22,072 nt of DNA from JANXXV01 sp038200305 (GCA_038200305.1 JBBPYD010000190.1:1-22072), one strand, 5' to 3'. Counted from the first letter of the stretch, positions 1 to 7,067 are shown. Numbers and translations: made by a program. The notes: generated from the letters alone by a model not told the origin.

Positions 1-309
1 CATTGGGGCCAAGTTGCGCAGGAGCGCGCCCACCGCGATCGCCAGAATCGCCGCGCTCACCGGCCGGCGGATCGCCGCGCCGCCAACGATCCGGAAAGGC
101 GGAAATGGCAAATAGTGGATGGCGTACGCAATCGCCGCGACGCAAGCGACGGCGCAGTAACCCATCCACGGTGCGGCCTTCTCCTCGACGCGCGCGCCGC
201 GAACCGTCTCGACGACGGGCAAGGAATAGACGCCCTCCATCGAATCGAGCGATCGAAGCGCTTCCTCGCTCATCGCCGCGGAATGTGCCGGGGCAGGGTA
301 TGCGGGCAT
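1..309 (-). CDS. YeiH/UPF0324-family putative sulfate exporter, N-terminal part (runs off window)
   Basis: An open minus-strand frame runs from an ATG at 309 off the left edge; an in-frame ATG at 273 is the alternative start. The visible part has a hydrophilic N-terminus of about 45 residues (counting from 309), a hydrophobic segment (GYCAVACVAAIAYAIHYLPF) and then RPVSAAILAIAVGALLRNLAP. That last piece resembles the start of the Cons_hypoth698 (YeiH/YadS) family of multi-span inner-membrane proteins, where a first helix is followed by a P(V/L)xAILLGxxLRN helix. The family is annotated as putative sulfate exporters, with little direct proof of substrate. The gene is divergent from the RraA-like gene with at most about 40 bases between the starts, so any promoters overlap. 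Identification rests on roughly 100 residues and on memory of the family, so it is moderate. Confidence 0.55.
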   Translation of the reverse strand, partial: MPAYPAPAHSAAMSEEALRSLDSMEGVYSLPVVETVRGARVEEKAAPWMGYCAVACVAAIAYAIHYLPFPPFRIVGGAAIRRPVSAAILAIAVGALLRNLAPM

Positions 310-350
310 GGCCGATCTCGATCATAACGCGCATGCGATACTCGAAAATC

Positions 351-1076
351 ATGAAACGCATTTGGTTGGTTCCCATCTTGTCAGCCTGCTTCGGATTGCT
401 GGCGCAATCCATCCCGACAGTGCAATTGGGCGATCCGCTGATCGAGGGCTTCCGGCTGGTGGAAGTGGCTTCGGTTGCCGACGCCATGGAGCAACTGTAT
501 GGACAGCGCGCCTACATGTCGCACCAGATGCGCCCGTTGTTTCCGGTCAAATTCGCGGGTCCGGCCGTGACCGTGCTGCTCAAGAAGGAGGAGCACAAGG
601 AGGGATCGTCGGCCTCGCAGGGCATGCTCGATGCGATCGACGCGGCCGCGCCCGGGTCTGTTTATGTGATGGTGCTCGAGAATGGAGGCGACATCGCCGG
701 CATCGGCGGTTTGATGGCGACTGCGATGAAGGTCAGAGGCTTAACGGGAGCGGTAATCGACGCTTCGGTGCGCGACACGCCGCAGATCCGCAAGCTGCAG
801 TTTCCAGTGTTCAGCACTGGCGTTGCTCCTTCGACGTCGGTCAATCACTACCGATTCGCCGGTACGAACGTCCCGGTGACCTGCGCCGGAGTGCGCGTGA
901 ATGCTAATGACATCGTGGTAGCCGATGAAGATGGAGTCGTGGTCGTTCCCCGCGCGCACGCCGCGGAGGTGTTGAAGCGCGCGCAGGATATGGACGACAC
1001 CGAGCATCGCATGATCCCGTTCATCGAAAAGTTCAAGTCCATGAAAGAAGCAGTAGCAAAATTCGGCCGAATCTAG
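351..1076 (+). CDS. Secreted RraA-family protein (HMG/CHA aldolase-like fold)
   Basis: A 241-residue protein beginning MKRIWLVPILSACFGLLAQ, which looks like a cleavable signal peptide; an in-frame ATG at 333 would add six residues. The rest matches the RraA/4-hydroxy-4-methyl-2-oxoglutarate aldolase family. It has the glycine-rich segment GGLMATAMKVRG, the VIDASVRD block whose Arg-Asp pair binds substrate and metal in the aldolases, FPVFSTGVAPS, and the C-terminal block DIVVADEDGVVVVP. Cytoplasmic members are pyruvate-type class II aldolases, or in E. coli a regulator of RNase E; they lack export signals. An exported member therefore suggests a periplasmic lyase or binding role, which is inference. 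The usual Gly-Glu before LMA is Gly-Gly here, so aldolase activity is uncertain. The long in-frame extension upstream of 351 is low-complexity, Arg/Pro-rich and antisense to the YeiH-like gene, so I exclude it. Confidence 0.8.
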   Translation: MKRIWLVPILSACFGLLAQSIPTVQLGDPLIEGFRLVEVASVADAMEQLYGQRAYMSHQMRPLFPVKFAGPAVTVLLKKEEHKEGSSASQGMLDAIDAAAPGSVYVMVLENGGDIAGIGGLMATAMKVRGLTGAVIDASVRDTPQIRKLQFPVFSTGVAPSTSVNHYRFAGTNVPVTCAGVRVNANDIVVADEDGVVVVPRAHAAEVLKRAQDMDDTEHRMIPFIEKFKSMKEAVAKFGRI

Positions 1077-1080
1077 TGCC

Positions 1081-1121
1081 GCACGCACTCCTGCGTGCCG
1101 CGTCGGCACTCCTGCCGACGC
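1081..1121. repeat. Two tandem hairpins with identical CTCC loops
   Basis: Two perfect hairpins lie back to back in the gap between convergent genes. The first (1081-1098) has 7-base arms GCACGCA/TGCGTGC. The second (1100-1121) has 9-base arms GCGTCGGCA/TGCCGACGC. Both have the loop CTCC. There is no T-run, so they are not canonical intrinsic terminators. Their position suggests transcription termination in both directions or a dispersed hairpin repeat family. Confidence 0.6.
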
Positions 1122-1158
1122 AATGCAGATGCGAAAACAAGTGCTGAGAAAACCCACA

Positions 1159-3000
1159 TCACCCGACGAAATCCAGCGCAGCCGGATTCTCCACCGTAGA
1201 AGTATCTCCAAGCGGCTCCCCCAAGTACTTCTGCCGGATCAAGCGCCTCACGATTTTCCCGCTCTGCGTCTTCGGCAGTTCGCGTACCGTCTCGATCGCC
1301 TTCGGGCGGAACGCCGAACCCATCACATGCGCGACGTGCGTCCCCAAATCCTGCGCGCTCGCTACCGCGCCAGGCTTCAACACCACAAACGCAACAATCG
1401 CTTCGCCTTTGATCTCGTCGGGGATGCCGATCACCGCCGCCTCGGAAACCGCGGGGTGCTCGATGAGCGCCTCTTCCACCTCCGCCGGCCCTACCTTGCG
1501 GCCCGCCACGTTCATCGACTCGTCCGCGCGTCCGTGCACGAACCAGCATCCGTCTTCATCGACGCTGGCCCAATCCCCGTGATTCCAGTACCCGGGCCAA
1601 CGCGACCAATACGAATCCAAATATCGCTGCGGGTCGCCCCAAACGCCGCGCGTCATCGAAGGCGCGGGTTTCGTACACACAAGATATCCCATTTCCCCGC
1701 GCACTGGCCGCCCGGCTTCGTCCACCACCTCGGTAGCCATGCCCGGGGCTGGTGCGCCTAATGTGCAAGGCTTGATCGGCTGAATCGGCAGGTTAAACAG
1801 GAACGATCCCACAATCTCGGTACCGCCGCAGATGTTAATGATCGGGCGCCGCGACTTACCGGCGTTCTCGAAGAACCATCGGTACGAACTTTCGTCCCAA
1901 GGCTCGCCTGTCGAGCCAAGCAGGCGCAAAGATTCCATGGCGTAGTTGTTCGGCGAACTCGTCCGCATCAACATTCGTATCGCGGTAGGGGAGACGCCGA
2001 AGGTGGTGATGCCGTGGCGCTCGATCATCTCCCAAAGGCGGTCCGGCCCGGGGTAATCGGGCGCGCCATCGTAGAGGAAGATCGTGCCGCCGAAGTGGTG
2101 GTTGCCGATAATCGTCCACGGCCCCATCATCCAGCCGATGTCGGACAGCCAAAAGAAGCGATCCTCCGGCCGATGATCGAACGCGAGGTAAATCTCCTCC
2201 GTGATCTTCGCGAGCGCGCCGGCGTGGGTGTGAACCACGCCCTTCGGCTTGCCGGTAGTGCCGGATGTGTACAGCAGCATCGCTGGTGTCTCCGAATCGA
2301 GCGCGAGCGGGCGCGAATTTTCGTGCGCAACCGGCGCCATCAGCTCTCCGATGTCGCAGACCTTGGCTGTCTTGGACGCCTGCTGAACTTTATCGCGAAG
2401 CGGAATCGGCTTGCCGCGCCGCATCAGCCGGTCGGCGGTGATCACGATCTTTGCGCCGGAATTTTCTAAACGCGTCGCGATGGCCCCGATGCCGAACCCC
2501 GAAAAGATCGGGGTGACGATCAGGCCGAGTTGGAAGCACGCGTAGAGGATTGTGACCACTTCAGGCACCGTCGGCATGCATAACGCGACGCGATCGCCCT
2601 GTTCCAATCCGAGCAGCCGAAAATGCGCCGCCATGTTGTCGACATCGTTCTTGAGCTGCGCGAACGAGACGGTGCGTGTCGATCCATCTTCCGATTCGGC
2701 GATGATCGCCGGTCGGCCCTGCGTCGCATGCCGGTCGAGCGTGTTCCAGGCGATGTTCAGCTTCCCGCCGGTGAACCACTGCGTCCACTCGACTCCGCGC
2801 GATGCATCCAGCACGCGATCGTAAGGCGTAAACCATTCGATCCCGACCTCCGCAACCAAGCTCGCCCAAAATTCTTCACTGTGCTCTCGCGACCAGGCCA
2901 GAAAAGCTTCGCGGTCCGAGAAGCCAAGCTTGCGCATGAATCGCCAGACGTTGGTGCGTTCAATCCGTTCCTGAGTGGGCTGCCAGATCCAGTCGGGCAT
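1159..3000 (-). CDS. AMP-forming acyl-CoA synthetase (Acs-like; possibly acetoacetate-CoA ligase)
   Basis: A 613-residue ANL-superfamily enzyme that would activate a carboxylic acid to its CoA thioester via an acyl-adenylate. An N-terminal Acs-type domain occupies about residues 1-90 (TNVWRFMRKLG, GGKLNIAWNTLDRHA). The P-loop YTSGTTGKPKG is near 244-254, GGTEI at 392-396, the hinge/adenylate region HGDWASVDEDG at 474-484, and the catalytic lysine of QSGKIVRR at K582. Acetyl-CoA synthetases have WWQTE at the acyl pocket. Here it is CGGTE, close to the SGGTD of acetoacetyl-CoA synthetases, so the pocket should be larger than for acetate. I place the start at ATG 3000, one base after the stop of the flavin reductase gene. 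The longer upstream frame overlaps that gene and looks non-coding. It is the third gene of an operon with homogentisate dioxygenase, which makes acetoacetate a plausible substrate (inference). Confidence 0.85.
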   Translation of the reverse strand: MPDWIWQPTQERIERTNVWRFMRKLGFSDREAFLAWSREHSEEFWASLVAEVGIEWFTPYDRVLDASRGVEWTQWFTGGKLNIAWNTLDRHATQGRPAIIAESEDGSTRTVSFAQLKNDVDNMAAHFRLLGLEQGDRVALCMPTVPEVVTILYACFQLGLIVTPIFSGFGIGAIATRLENSGAKIVITADRLMRRGKPIPLRDKVQQASKTAKVCDIGELMAPVAHENSRPLALDSETPAMLLYTSGTTGKPKGVVHTHAGALAKITEEIYLAFDHRPEDRFFWLSDIGWMMGPWTIIGNHHFGGTIFLYDGAPDYPGPDRLWEMIERHGITTFGVSPTAIRMLMRTSSPNNYAMESLRLLGSTGEPWDESSYRWFFENAGKSRRPIINICGGTEIVGSFLFNLPIQPIKPCTLGAPAPGMATEVVDEAGRPVRGEMGYLVCTKPAPSMTRGVWGDPQRYLDSYWSRWPGYWNHGDWASVDEDGCWFVHGRADESMNVAGRKVGPAEVEEALIEHPAVSEAAVIGIPDEIKGEAIVAFVVLKPGAVASAQDLGTHVAHVMGSAFRPKAIETVRELPKTQSGKIVRRLIRQKYLGEPLGDTSTVENPAALDFVG

Positions 3001-3001
3001 G

Positions 3002-3613
3002 TCAGGCTTTCGGACGCTCCAGATCGAAACGATCCGTAGTTCTCGTGTAGGTGGGACCGCCCATACGACCGATGGGCCGCAGTTTGTCCGGATCGATCTT
3101 GAAATTGTCGAACAACTCCTCGGCGACGTGGAAGCGCAGAACTTCGCCCAGCACAATGCTGCCGCCCAGAGGTTTCGCGCTCACATCCACGATTTGCACC
3201 AGGCGGCACTCCATCTGGGCGCGCGATTCCGCCACACGCGGAGGCTTCACCACCTCGCTTGCGAGCGCAGTCAAGCCCGATTTTTCAAATTCATCTACAT
3301 CCGGCGGATACTCGGGCGAGCACAGGTTCATCTGCTCGCTGAAATCCTCGGAGACCACATTGACGACGAACTCGCCCGTGGCGCGAACATTGCGCAGCGT
3401 GTCTTTATGCGAGCCATCGCCGCCGCGCACCATCGGGCTGAAGCAGATGACCGGCGGGTTGGCGCTGATCGCGGTGAAGAAGCTGAACGGCGCCAGATTG
3501 CGCGTGCCTTCAGGACTCAGACTCGACACGAAAGCGATCGGACGCGGCACGATGATCCCGACCATCAACTTATAGATATTGCGATAATCCTGCGCGGCCG
3601 GGTCGACAATCAC
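3002..3613 (-). CDS. Flavin reductase-like FMN-binding protein (DIM6/NTAB family)
   Basis: A 203-residue protein of the flavin-reductase-like split-barrel family. Family hallmarks are visible near the N-terminus: IVPRPIAFVSSLSPEGTRNLAPFSFF and NPPVICFSPM, which in relatives form the FMN-binding strand and loop. KDTLRNVRATGEFVVNVVSE then matches the helix and strand typical of DIM6/NTAB proteins. Such proteins bind FMN and often reduce it for partner monooxygenases, although many members have no assigned substrate. I choose the GTG at 3613 because it overlaps the homogentisate dioxygenase stop as GTGA, a 4-base overlap typical of coupled translation. Another GTG at 3649 would add 12 residues inside the upstream gene. 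The stop is followed after one base by the ATG of the acyl-CoA synthetase, so the three genes form one operon. Its exact role in aromatic catabolism is not evident. Confidence 0.85.
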   Translation of the reverse strand: MIVDPAAQDYRNIYKLMVGIIVPRPIAFVSSLSPEGTRNLAPFSFFTAISANPPVICFSPMVRGGDGSHKDTLRNVRATGEFVVNVVSEDFSEQMNLCSPEYPPDVDEFEKSGLTALASEVVKPPRVAESRAQMECRLVQIVDVSAKPLGGSIVLGEVLRFHVAEELFDNFKIDPDKLRPIGRMGGPTYTRTTDRFDLERPKA

Positions 3614-4713
3614 GGCTTCGCCATCCAGCTCGCCCAGTATTCCTTCCACTCAACGCCTTCTCCCGCGGGCAAAACGCTGATCGGGTTCAACCCATCGAGC
3701 ATGACCGCGTACTCGTCGGTGTGCGTTTTCTTGTGCTGATTGGCGAGCGCCTTCGGATGCGGGCCGTGGTGAATTCCGCGTGGATGGAGCGTCGCCATCC
3801 CAGGCTTGATATTGTCTTTGCTGAAAAAATCTCCGTCGTGATAGAAGAGGAACTCGTCGTAATCGGTATTGCGATGGAAGAACGGGACCCGGAGCGCTTC
3901 GGGATCTTCTTCCAGCGGACGCGGCAGAAAGCTGCAAACTACGGCGCCACCTGTAACAAATGTAGTGTGCGCACTCGGAGGCAGATGGGCACGCGGACTC
4001 ATCACTGGCCGGATGTCGCGCATGTTGATTTTCCACACGGTGAGGTCGCCCTTCCAACCGACCACGTCGAGTGGGTTGAAGGGATAGAACACTTTCGAGA
4101 ACTCGTTCTCCACCTTGATCCGCACTTCCCATTCACGGCTGTCGTCCAGAATCGGCGAGGGCTCGGGAGTAGTGATGACTGCCGGATCGTAGAGAGCATG
4201 TTGGCCTAACATACCCTTTTCGGGCTGCTCGAATTCGGTCTTCGATTCAAGGATGAGGAAGAAGTTGTCCTTCGTCCTCGGGACGATTCGATGGGTGACC
4301 GCGCGTGGAATATTGATGTAATCGCCCTTCTCGAAATCGAGGGGACCGAAGTCGGTTTCGATCACACCCTCTCCGCGATGAACGAAAAGGAGCTCGTCGC
4401 CATCGGCATTGCGGAAGTAAAAAGGCATCGGCTCGGAGCGGCGGGAAATGGAAAGCACAACGTCATCGTTCCCAAGGAACGGGACCGGGGCTCCATCGGG
4501 ATTGTTGCGGTCACTGGGATCGAGCTTATTCAAATCGAAACAGTGGGGCCGCAGCTTCCCTTCAAAACGAACCCAGCCGGTGGGTGGATGGAGGTGGTAC
4601 AGGTGCGCCGATTTGCCGTAAAAACCCTTGCGGCCATGCTCCTCTTCATAGGTTCCGGCCGGCAGACCTACGTGAGCCTGCCCGGCAATCTTTCCTTTTT
4701 TGAGCGGATACAT
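3610..4713 (-). CDS. hmgA: Homogentisate 1,2-dioxygenase
   Basis: A 367-residue bicupin dioxygenase that would open the ring of homogentisate to maleylacetoacetate with non-haem Fe(II). The N-terminal cupin contains GEGVIETDFGPLDFEKGDYINIP (about 114-136). The C-terminal cupin holds the probable iron ligands H280 and E287 in FHRNTDYDEFLF and H316 in GIHHGPHP, matching the HRN....E and HGP pattern of characterised enzymes. The protein is shorter than the roughly 440 residues of eukaryotic and proteobacterial forms, as is common for the compact bacterial branch. The ATG at 4713 is preceded by a strong ribosome binding site (GGAGG, 8 bases upstream). A longer frame begins upstream of it but would overlap the divergent hydroxylase gene. 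First gene of a three-gene operon, divergent from phenylalanine hydroxylase, which fits phenylalanine/tyrosine degradation. Some members of this branch act on other ring-cleavage substrates, so specificity is inferred. Confidence 0.85.
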   Translation of the reverse strand: MYPLKKGKIAGQAHVGLPAGTYEEEHGRKGFYGKSAHLYHLHPPTGWVRFEGKLRPHCFDLNKLDPSDRNNPDGAPVPFLGNDDVVLSISRRSEPMPFYFRNADGDELLFVHRGEGVIETDFGPLDFEKGDYINIPRAVTHRIVPRTKDNFFLILESKTEFEQPEKGMLGQHALYDPAVITTPEPSPILDDSREWEVRIKVENEFSKVFYPFNPLDVVGWKGDLTVWKINMRDIRPVMSPRAHLPPSAHTTFVTGGAVVCSFLPRPLEEDPEALRVPFFHRNTDYDEFLFYHDGDFFSKDNIKPGMATLHPRGIHHGPHPKALANQHKKTHTDEYAVMLDGLNPISVLPAGEGVEWKEYWASWMAKP

Positions 4714-4754
4714 CGCTTCGCCTCCTGGAACAGAATACATCCTATTTATAGCAC

Positions 4755-4771
4755 CACACCATTGTGGTGTG
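4755..4771. promoter_or_regulatory. 17-base palindrome in the hmgA/phhA divergent spacer (candidate operator)
   Basis: A perfect inverted repeat, CACACCA-TTG-TGGTGTG, sits roughly midway in the 90-base spacer between the divergent starts at 4713 and 4804. Both promoters must lie in this spacer, so a dimeric regulator bound here could control both directions. No regulator gene is present in the window. The identity of the binding protein is unknown. Confidence 0.5.
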
Positions 4772-4803
4772 AGTAGCGATATCATGAAATAGAGGCGCTG
4801 CAC

Positions 4804-5676
4804 ATGAAGAACGTTCTCGAAGATGCCCCGAGCGAGCTTTACATCCATCAACCGTATGATCTGTACACGGCGGAGAACCATGAGGCTTGGAGGAGACTTT
4901 ATGCGCGGATGCGGCCGAAATGGGAACGGTATGCAAACCGGTACTTCTTAAAAGACGTGCAATCGCTATGCTTCGATCCAGACCGGATTCCCGAGTTGGA
5001 AGAGGTGAATCGATTCCTGAGCCCGCTTACTGGGTTTCAAACCAAGGCGGTTAGCGGTTACATTCCGGCGTTTCTATTTTTCGACTGTCTTCGTAACCGC
5101 GAGTTTCCGACCACGATTACGATCCGCTCGGCCAGCCGGCTCGACTATCTGCCGGAGCCCGACATCTTTCACGACATCGCCGGCCACGTCCCCATGCACA
5201 CCGACCCGGCGTTCGCCGAGACATTGGTGCGGTTCGGCCAGTGCGCCCATACGGCGGCGGAACTGGTTGCGGGAATTCGGGACGAGCACGAGAGGCTCGC
5301 GCGCTTGAACAGCATCATCAAGGCAATGGCGCGCTTCTTCTGGTTCACCATCGAGTTCGGTCTGATGCAATCGAAGGATGGGTTGAAAGTCTACGGCAGC
5401 GGGCTGTTGAGCTCGTTTGGGGAGATTGGGCACAGCATCGATTCACCCGAGGTGCAGCGGTATCCGATGCAATTGGAATGGGCGATCAATCAGGCGTTTG
5501 AGATTGATCGTTATCAACCCTTATTCTTCATCGTGGATTCCTTCGATCACCTGTTCAGCCTGGTAGACCGGCTTGAAAAGTGGATGCGCGAAGGCAAACT
5601 GGATCATGTAGCGCCAGGCGAACCATTGATGAGAGAAGAAGATTTACGAAGCTTCCTGTACGCGGAACGGCATTAG
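4804..5676 (+). CDS. phhA: Phenylalanine 4-monooxygenase (aromatic amino acid hydroxylase)
   Basis: A 290-residue pterin-dependent hydroxylase converting phenylalanine to tyrosine with O2 and tetrahydrobiopterin. The signature PDIFHDIAGHVPMHTDPAFAE gives iron ligands H123 and H128, and FWFTIEFGL gives E184, as in the His-His-Glu triad of the family. RSASRLDYLPEPDIFHD matches the pterin/substrate face. There is no N-terminal ACT regulatory domain, as usual for bacteria. H128 and E184 are 56 residues apart, against about 40 in the human and Chromobacterium enzymes. The extra stretch, around residues 150-170, is charged and helical. The ATG at 4804 is preceded by GAGGC. The gene is divergent from homogentisate dioxygenase and converges on the next gene with a 4-base overlap of the two 3' ends. 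A tryptophan or tyrosine hydroxylase is less likely given this context. Confidence 0.92.
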   Translation: MKNVLEDAPSELYIHQPYDLYTAENHEAWRRLYARMRPKWERYANRYFLKDVQSLCFDPDRIPELEEVNRFLSPLTGFQTKAVSGYIPAFLFFDCLRNREFPTTITIRSASRLDYLPEPDIFHDIAGHVPMHTDPAFAETLVRFGQCAHTAAELVAGIRDEHERLARLNSIIKAMARFFWFTIEFGLMQSKDGLKVYGSGLLSSFGEIGHSIDSPEVQRYPMQLEWAINQAFEIDRYQPLFFIVDSFDHLFSLVDRLEKWMREGKLDHVAPGEPLMREEDLRSFLYAERH

Positions 5677-6350
5677 CGGGTAGTGGTGGGGGGTGAGCCA
5701 GGCGGCGTGTTTTCAGGCGGCGCCCGGAACGCCCGCCACCAAATGTACAGACATAGAAAATGGGCGAAAACCATAGTCAGCCCACCGAGTAAGTTCGTTA
5801 GTTTCGAGATCTGCCGTAAAGACTGACCAATCGCCTCACCGGTCATCTGCAGACCAAGGCCCCCGGTAATCACAAGCAGCCGCATGTTGCGTTTATCGGA
5901 CGCGATAAGGACAAACCACAGGATCAAAGTTGCGATCGCGCTTGAAAAGCTAAGATTGCGGACTACCTTGACCATCCATCTGTTCAGATTTGGACCTTGG
6001 TAGATAAGAATAGAGCCAATCCAGAATAAGAATGCTACGGAGATAAGCAGCCTTACCAGCGCGGCGCGCCGTCGGCCGTGCGGCATGGCATGAAACACCA
6101 ATGAAATGACCACTGCATACAGCGCCGACTCGCGTAGAAGATCCGCCGTCCAATAATACTGATGATACAGGTGCGACAGATTTCCAAAATCGAACCACAT
6201 CAGGATATCTGTAACTGTGGTTATGGATAGACAGAGGATATAGGCAAAGATGACAGTGAATTGACGGAAGGGGCCGGCAAGAAGAGCGAGTGTAACCAGA
6301 TATTGGAGAGTCAGACCGACGGTCCACAGGGACCATTGGAGGATTTTCAT
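5673..6350 (-). CDS. Multi-span integral membrane protein of unknown function
   Basis: A 225-residue protein with about seven hydrophobic segments, at roughly residues 5-27, 31-50, 76-90, 99-115, 130-149, 157-172 and 186-208. A short, basic, proline-rich cytoplasmic-type tail (RAPPENTPPGSPPTTTR) ends the protein. The loop HLYHQYYWTADLLRESALYAVVISL, with its YYW and charged DLLRES, recalls a family of hypothetical membrane proteins that I remember as common in acidobacteria; no function is known to me. The ATG at 6350 has only a weak, distant GGAAG upstream. It lies 5 bases after the end of a short in-frame run described elsewhere, so translational coupling is possible. Last gene of the minus-strand block that starts with cas10. 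Its 3' end overlaps phhA by 4 bases. Confidence 0.8.
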   Translation of the reverse strand: MKILQWSLWTVGLTLQYLVTLALLAGPFRQFTVIFAYILCLSITTVTDILMWFDFGNLSHLYHQYYWTADLLRESALYAVVISLVFHAMPHGRRRAALVRLLISVAFLFWIGSILIYQGPNLNRWMVKVVRNLSFSSAIATLILWFVLIASDKRNMRLLVITGGLGLQMTGEAIGQSLRQISKLTNLLGGLTMVFAHFLCLYIWWRAFRAPPENTPPGSPPTTTR

Positions 6351-6441
6351 TTAGTTAAGCAGCTTCCGTTACGCGAACCACCGGTCGATTCGGCGGCTCC
6401 TCAATAGAATATAACGGATTGAGCCGAAATAGTATTAAGCA

Positions 6442-6466
6442 GGAGTGCATCGAGCAGATGTACTCC
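6442..6466. terminator. Stem-loop downstream of the tandem peptide genes (candidate terminator)
   Basis: A hairpin with 10-base arms (GGAGTGCATC / GATGTACTCC, one G-T pair) and a 5-base loop lies about 40 bases after the stop of the second peptide gene. No T-run follows on either strand, so it may be an attenuator or an RNA 3' end rather than a strong intrinsic terminator. Confidence 0.35.
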
Positions 6467-6504
6467 TGGTCCCCATACCGGACAAACAATTCGTGAAAAG
6501 GAGG

Positions 6505-6735
6505 CTAAGTTATGTTGTTGACGCCGGCGATTGAGGGGGCATCGTCTTCCCATGGGCTTGGCGGCAGAGTCGGGCCTACTTTGAGAACAGGCTCTGAGAT
6601 CGCCGGCGCAGGGGCTATCGTCCCCATTCCGTTGGAGGTGGCAGACGGGCTGGCGTTGACATTGAAGATGGTGGCAGCCGCAAACAAGAGGGTGGTCGCA
6701 GCAAAGCATTTGGGGTTTAAGAAAATTTTCGACAT
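6505..6735 (-). CDS. Small exported protein with PVLKVGPTLPPSPW motif, paralogue 2
   Basis: A 76-residue protein. Residues 1 to about 28 form a signal peptide (Lys-rich start, AATTLLFAAATIF core, likely cleavage after NVNA). A short variable Ser/Gly/Ala/Pro linker follows, then the motif EPVLKVGPTLPPSPW, then an acidic patch (EDD) and a short tail. A good ribosome binding site (AAGGAG) precedes the ATG at 6735. It is the downstream member of a tandem pair; the upstream gene ends 30 bases before this start. No cysteines are present in the predicted mature part. I do not recognise a characterised family. The mature peptide of about 48 residues is proline-rich and acidic, which would suit a secreted or envelope-bound peptide rather than an enzyme. 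Confidence 0.75.
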   Translation of the reverse strand: MSKIFLNPKCFAATTLLFAAATIFNVNASPSATSNGMGTIAPAPAISEPVLKVGPTLPPSPWEDDAPSIAGVNNIT

Positions 6736-6765
6736 GTCTGTTTTCTCCTTAGTTTATTGGCTCAA

Positions 6766-6990
6766 CTACATCCGATTATTGGCAACGCTCGAAGATGGGT
6801 CATCGTCATCCCAGGGGCTGGGAGGAAGTGTTGGTCCGACCTTCAGGACTGGTTCGGCGGGCGCGAGTTTCAGGCCCATCCCGTCCGAAGAGGGGGACAA
6901 GGCGTTTACATTAGCATTGAAAATGGTGGCGACGGCAAATAGAATCGTAGCGGCCGCGAAAAGTTTCGTACTTGCAAATGCTCTAGACAT
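6766..6990 (-). CDS. Small exported protein with PVLKVGPTLPPSPW motif, paralogue 1
   Basis: A 74-residue protein built like its downstream neighbour. It has a signal peptide (KLFAAATILFAVATIF core, likely cleavage after NVNA), a linker LSPSSDGMGLKLAPA, the motif EPVLKVGPTLPPSPW, then an acidic run DDDD and a short polar tail. The ATG at 6990 is preceded by GGAG at 9-12 bases. Compared codon by codon with the second copy, the 15-residue motif is identical while 13 of its 15 codons differ, all synonymously. This identifies the minus strand as coding and shows strong protein-level constraint. The antisense frame is also open, but its residues change at the same sites, so I reject it. Function is unknown to me. 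Confidence 0.78.
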   Translation of the reverse strand: MSRAFASTKLFAAATILFAVATIFNANVNALSPSSDGMGLKLAPAEPVLKVGPTLPPSPWDDDDPSSSVANNRM

Positions 6991-7067
6991 TCAGTGGTCT
7001 CCGGTATAGGGTTAATACCCCCAGAACTAGTTTGGTCTACCTAGTACCTAAGTTTGGGAGTTGTTTT

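Noticed and set aside
3..350. N-terminal extension of the RraA-like protein
   Set aside because: Arg/Pro/Ser-rich low-complexity sequence antisense to the YeiH-like gene. The signal peptide begins at 351 (or 333).
6512..7009. Plus-strand 165-codon frame with a strong AAGGAGG before its ATG and an apparent internal repeat
   Set aside because: It is antisense to the two peptide genes. Its repeat differs at many residues exactly where the minus-strand copies change only synonymously, so selection acts on the minus strand. The Shine-Dalgarno match appears to be coincidence.
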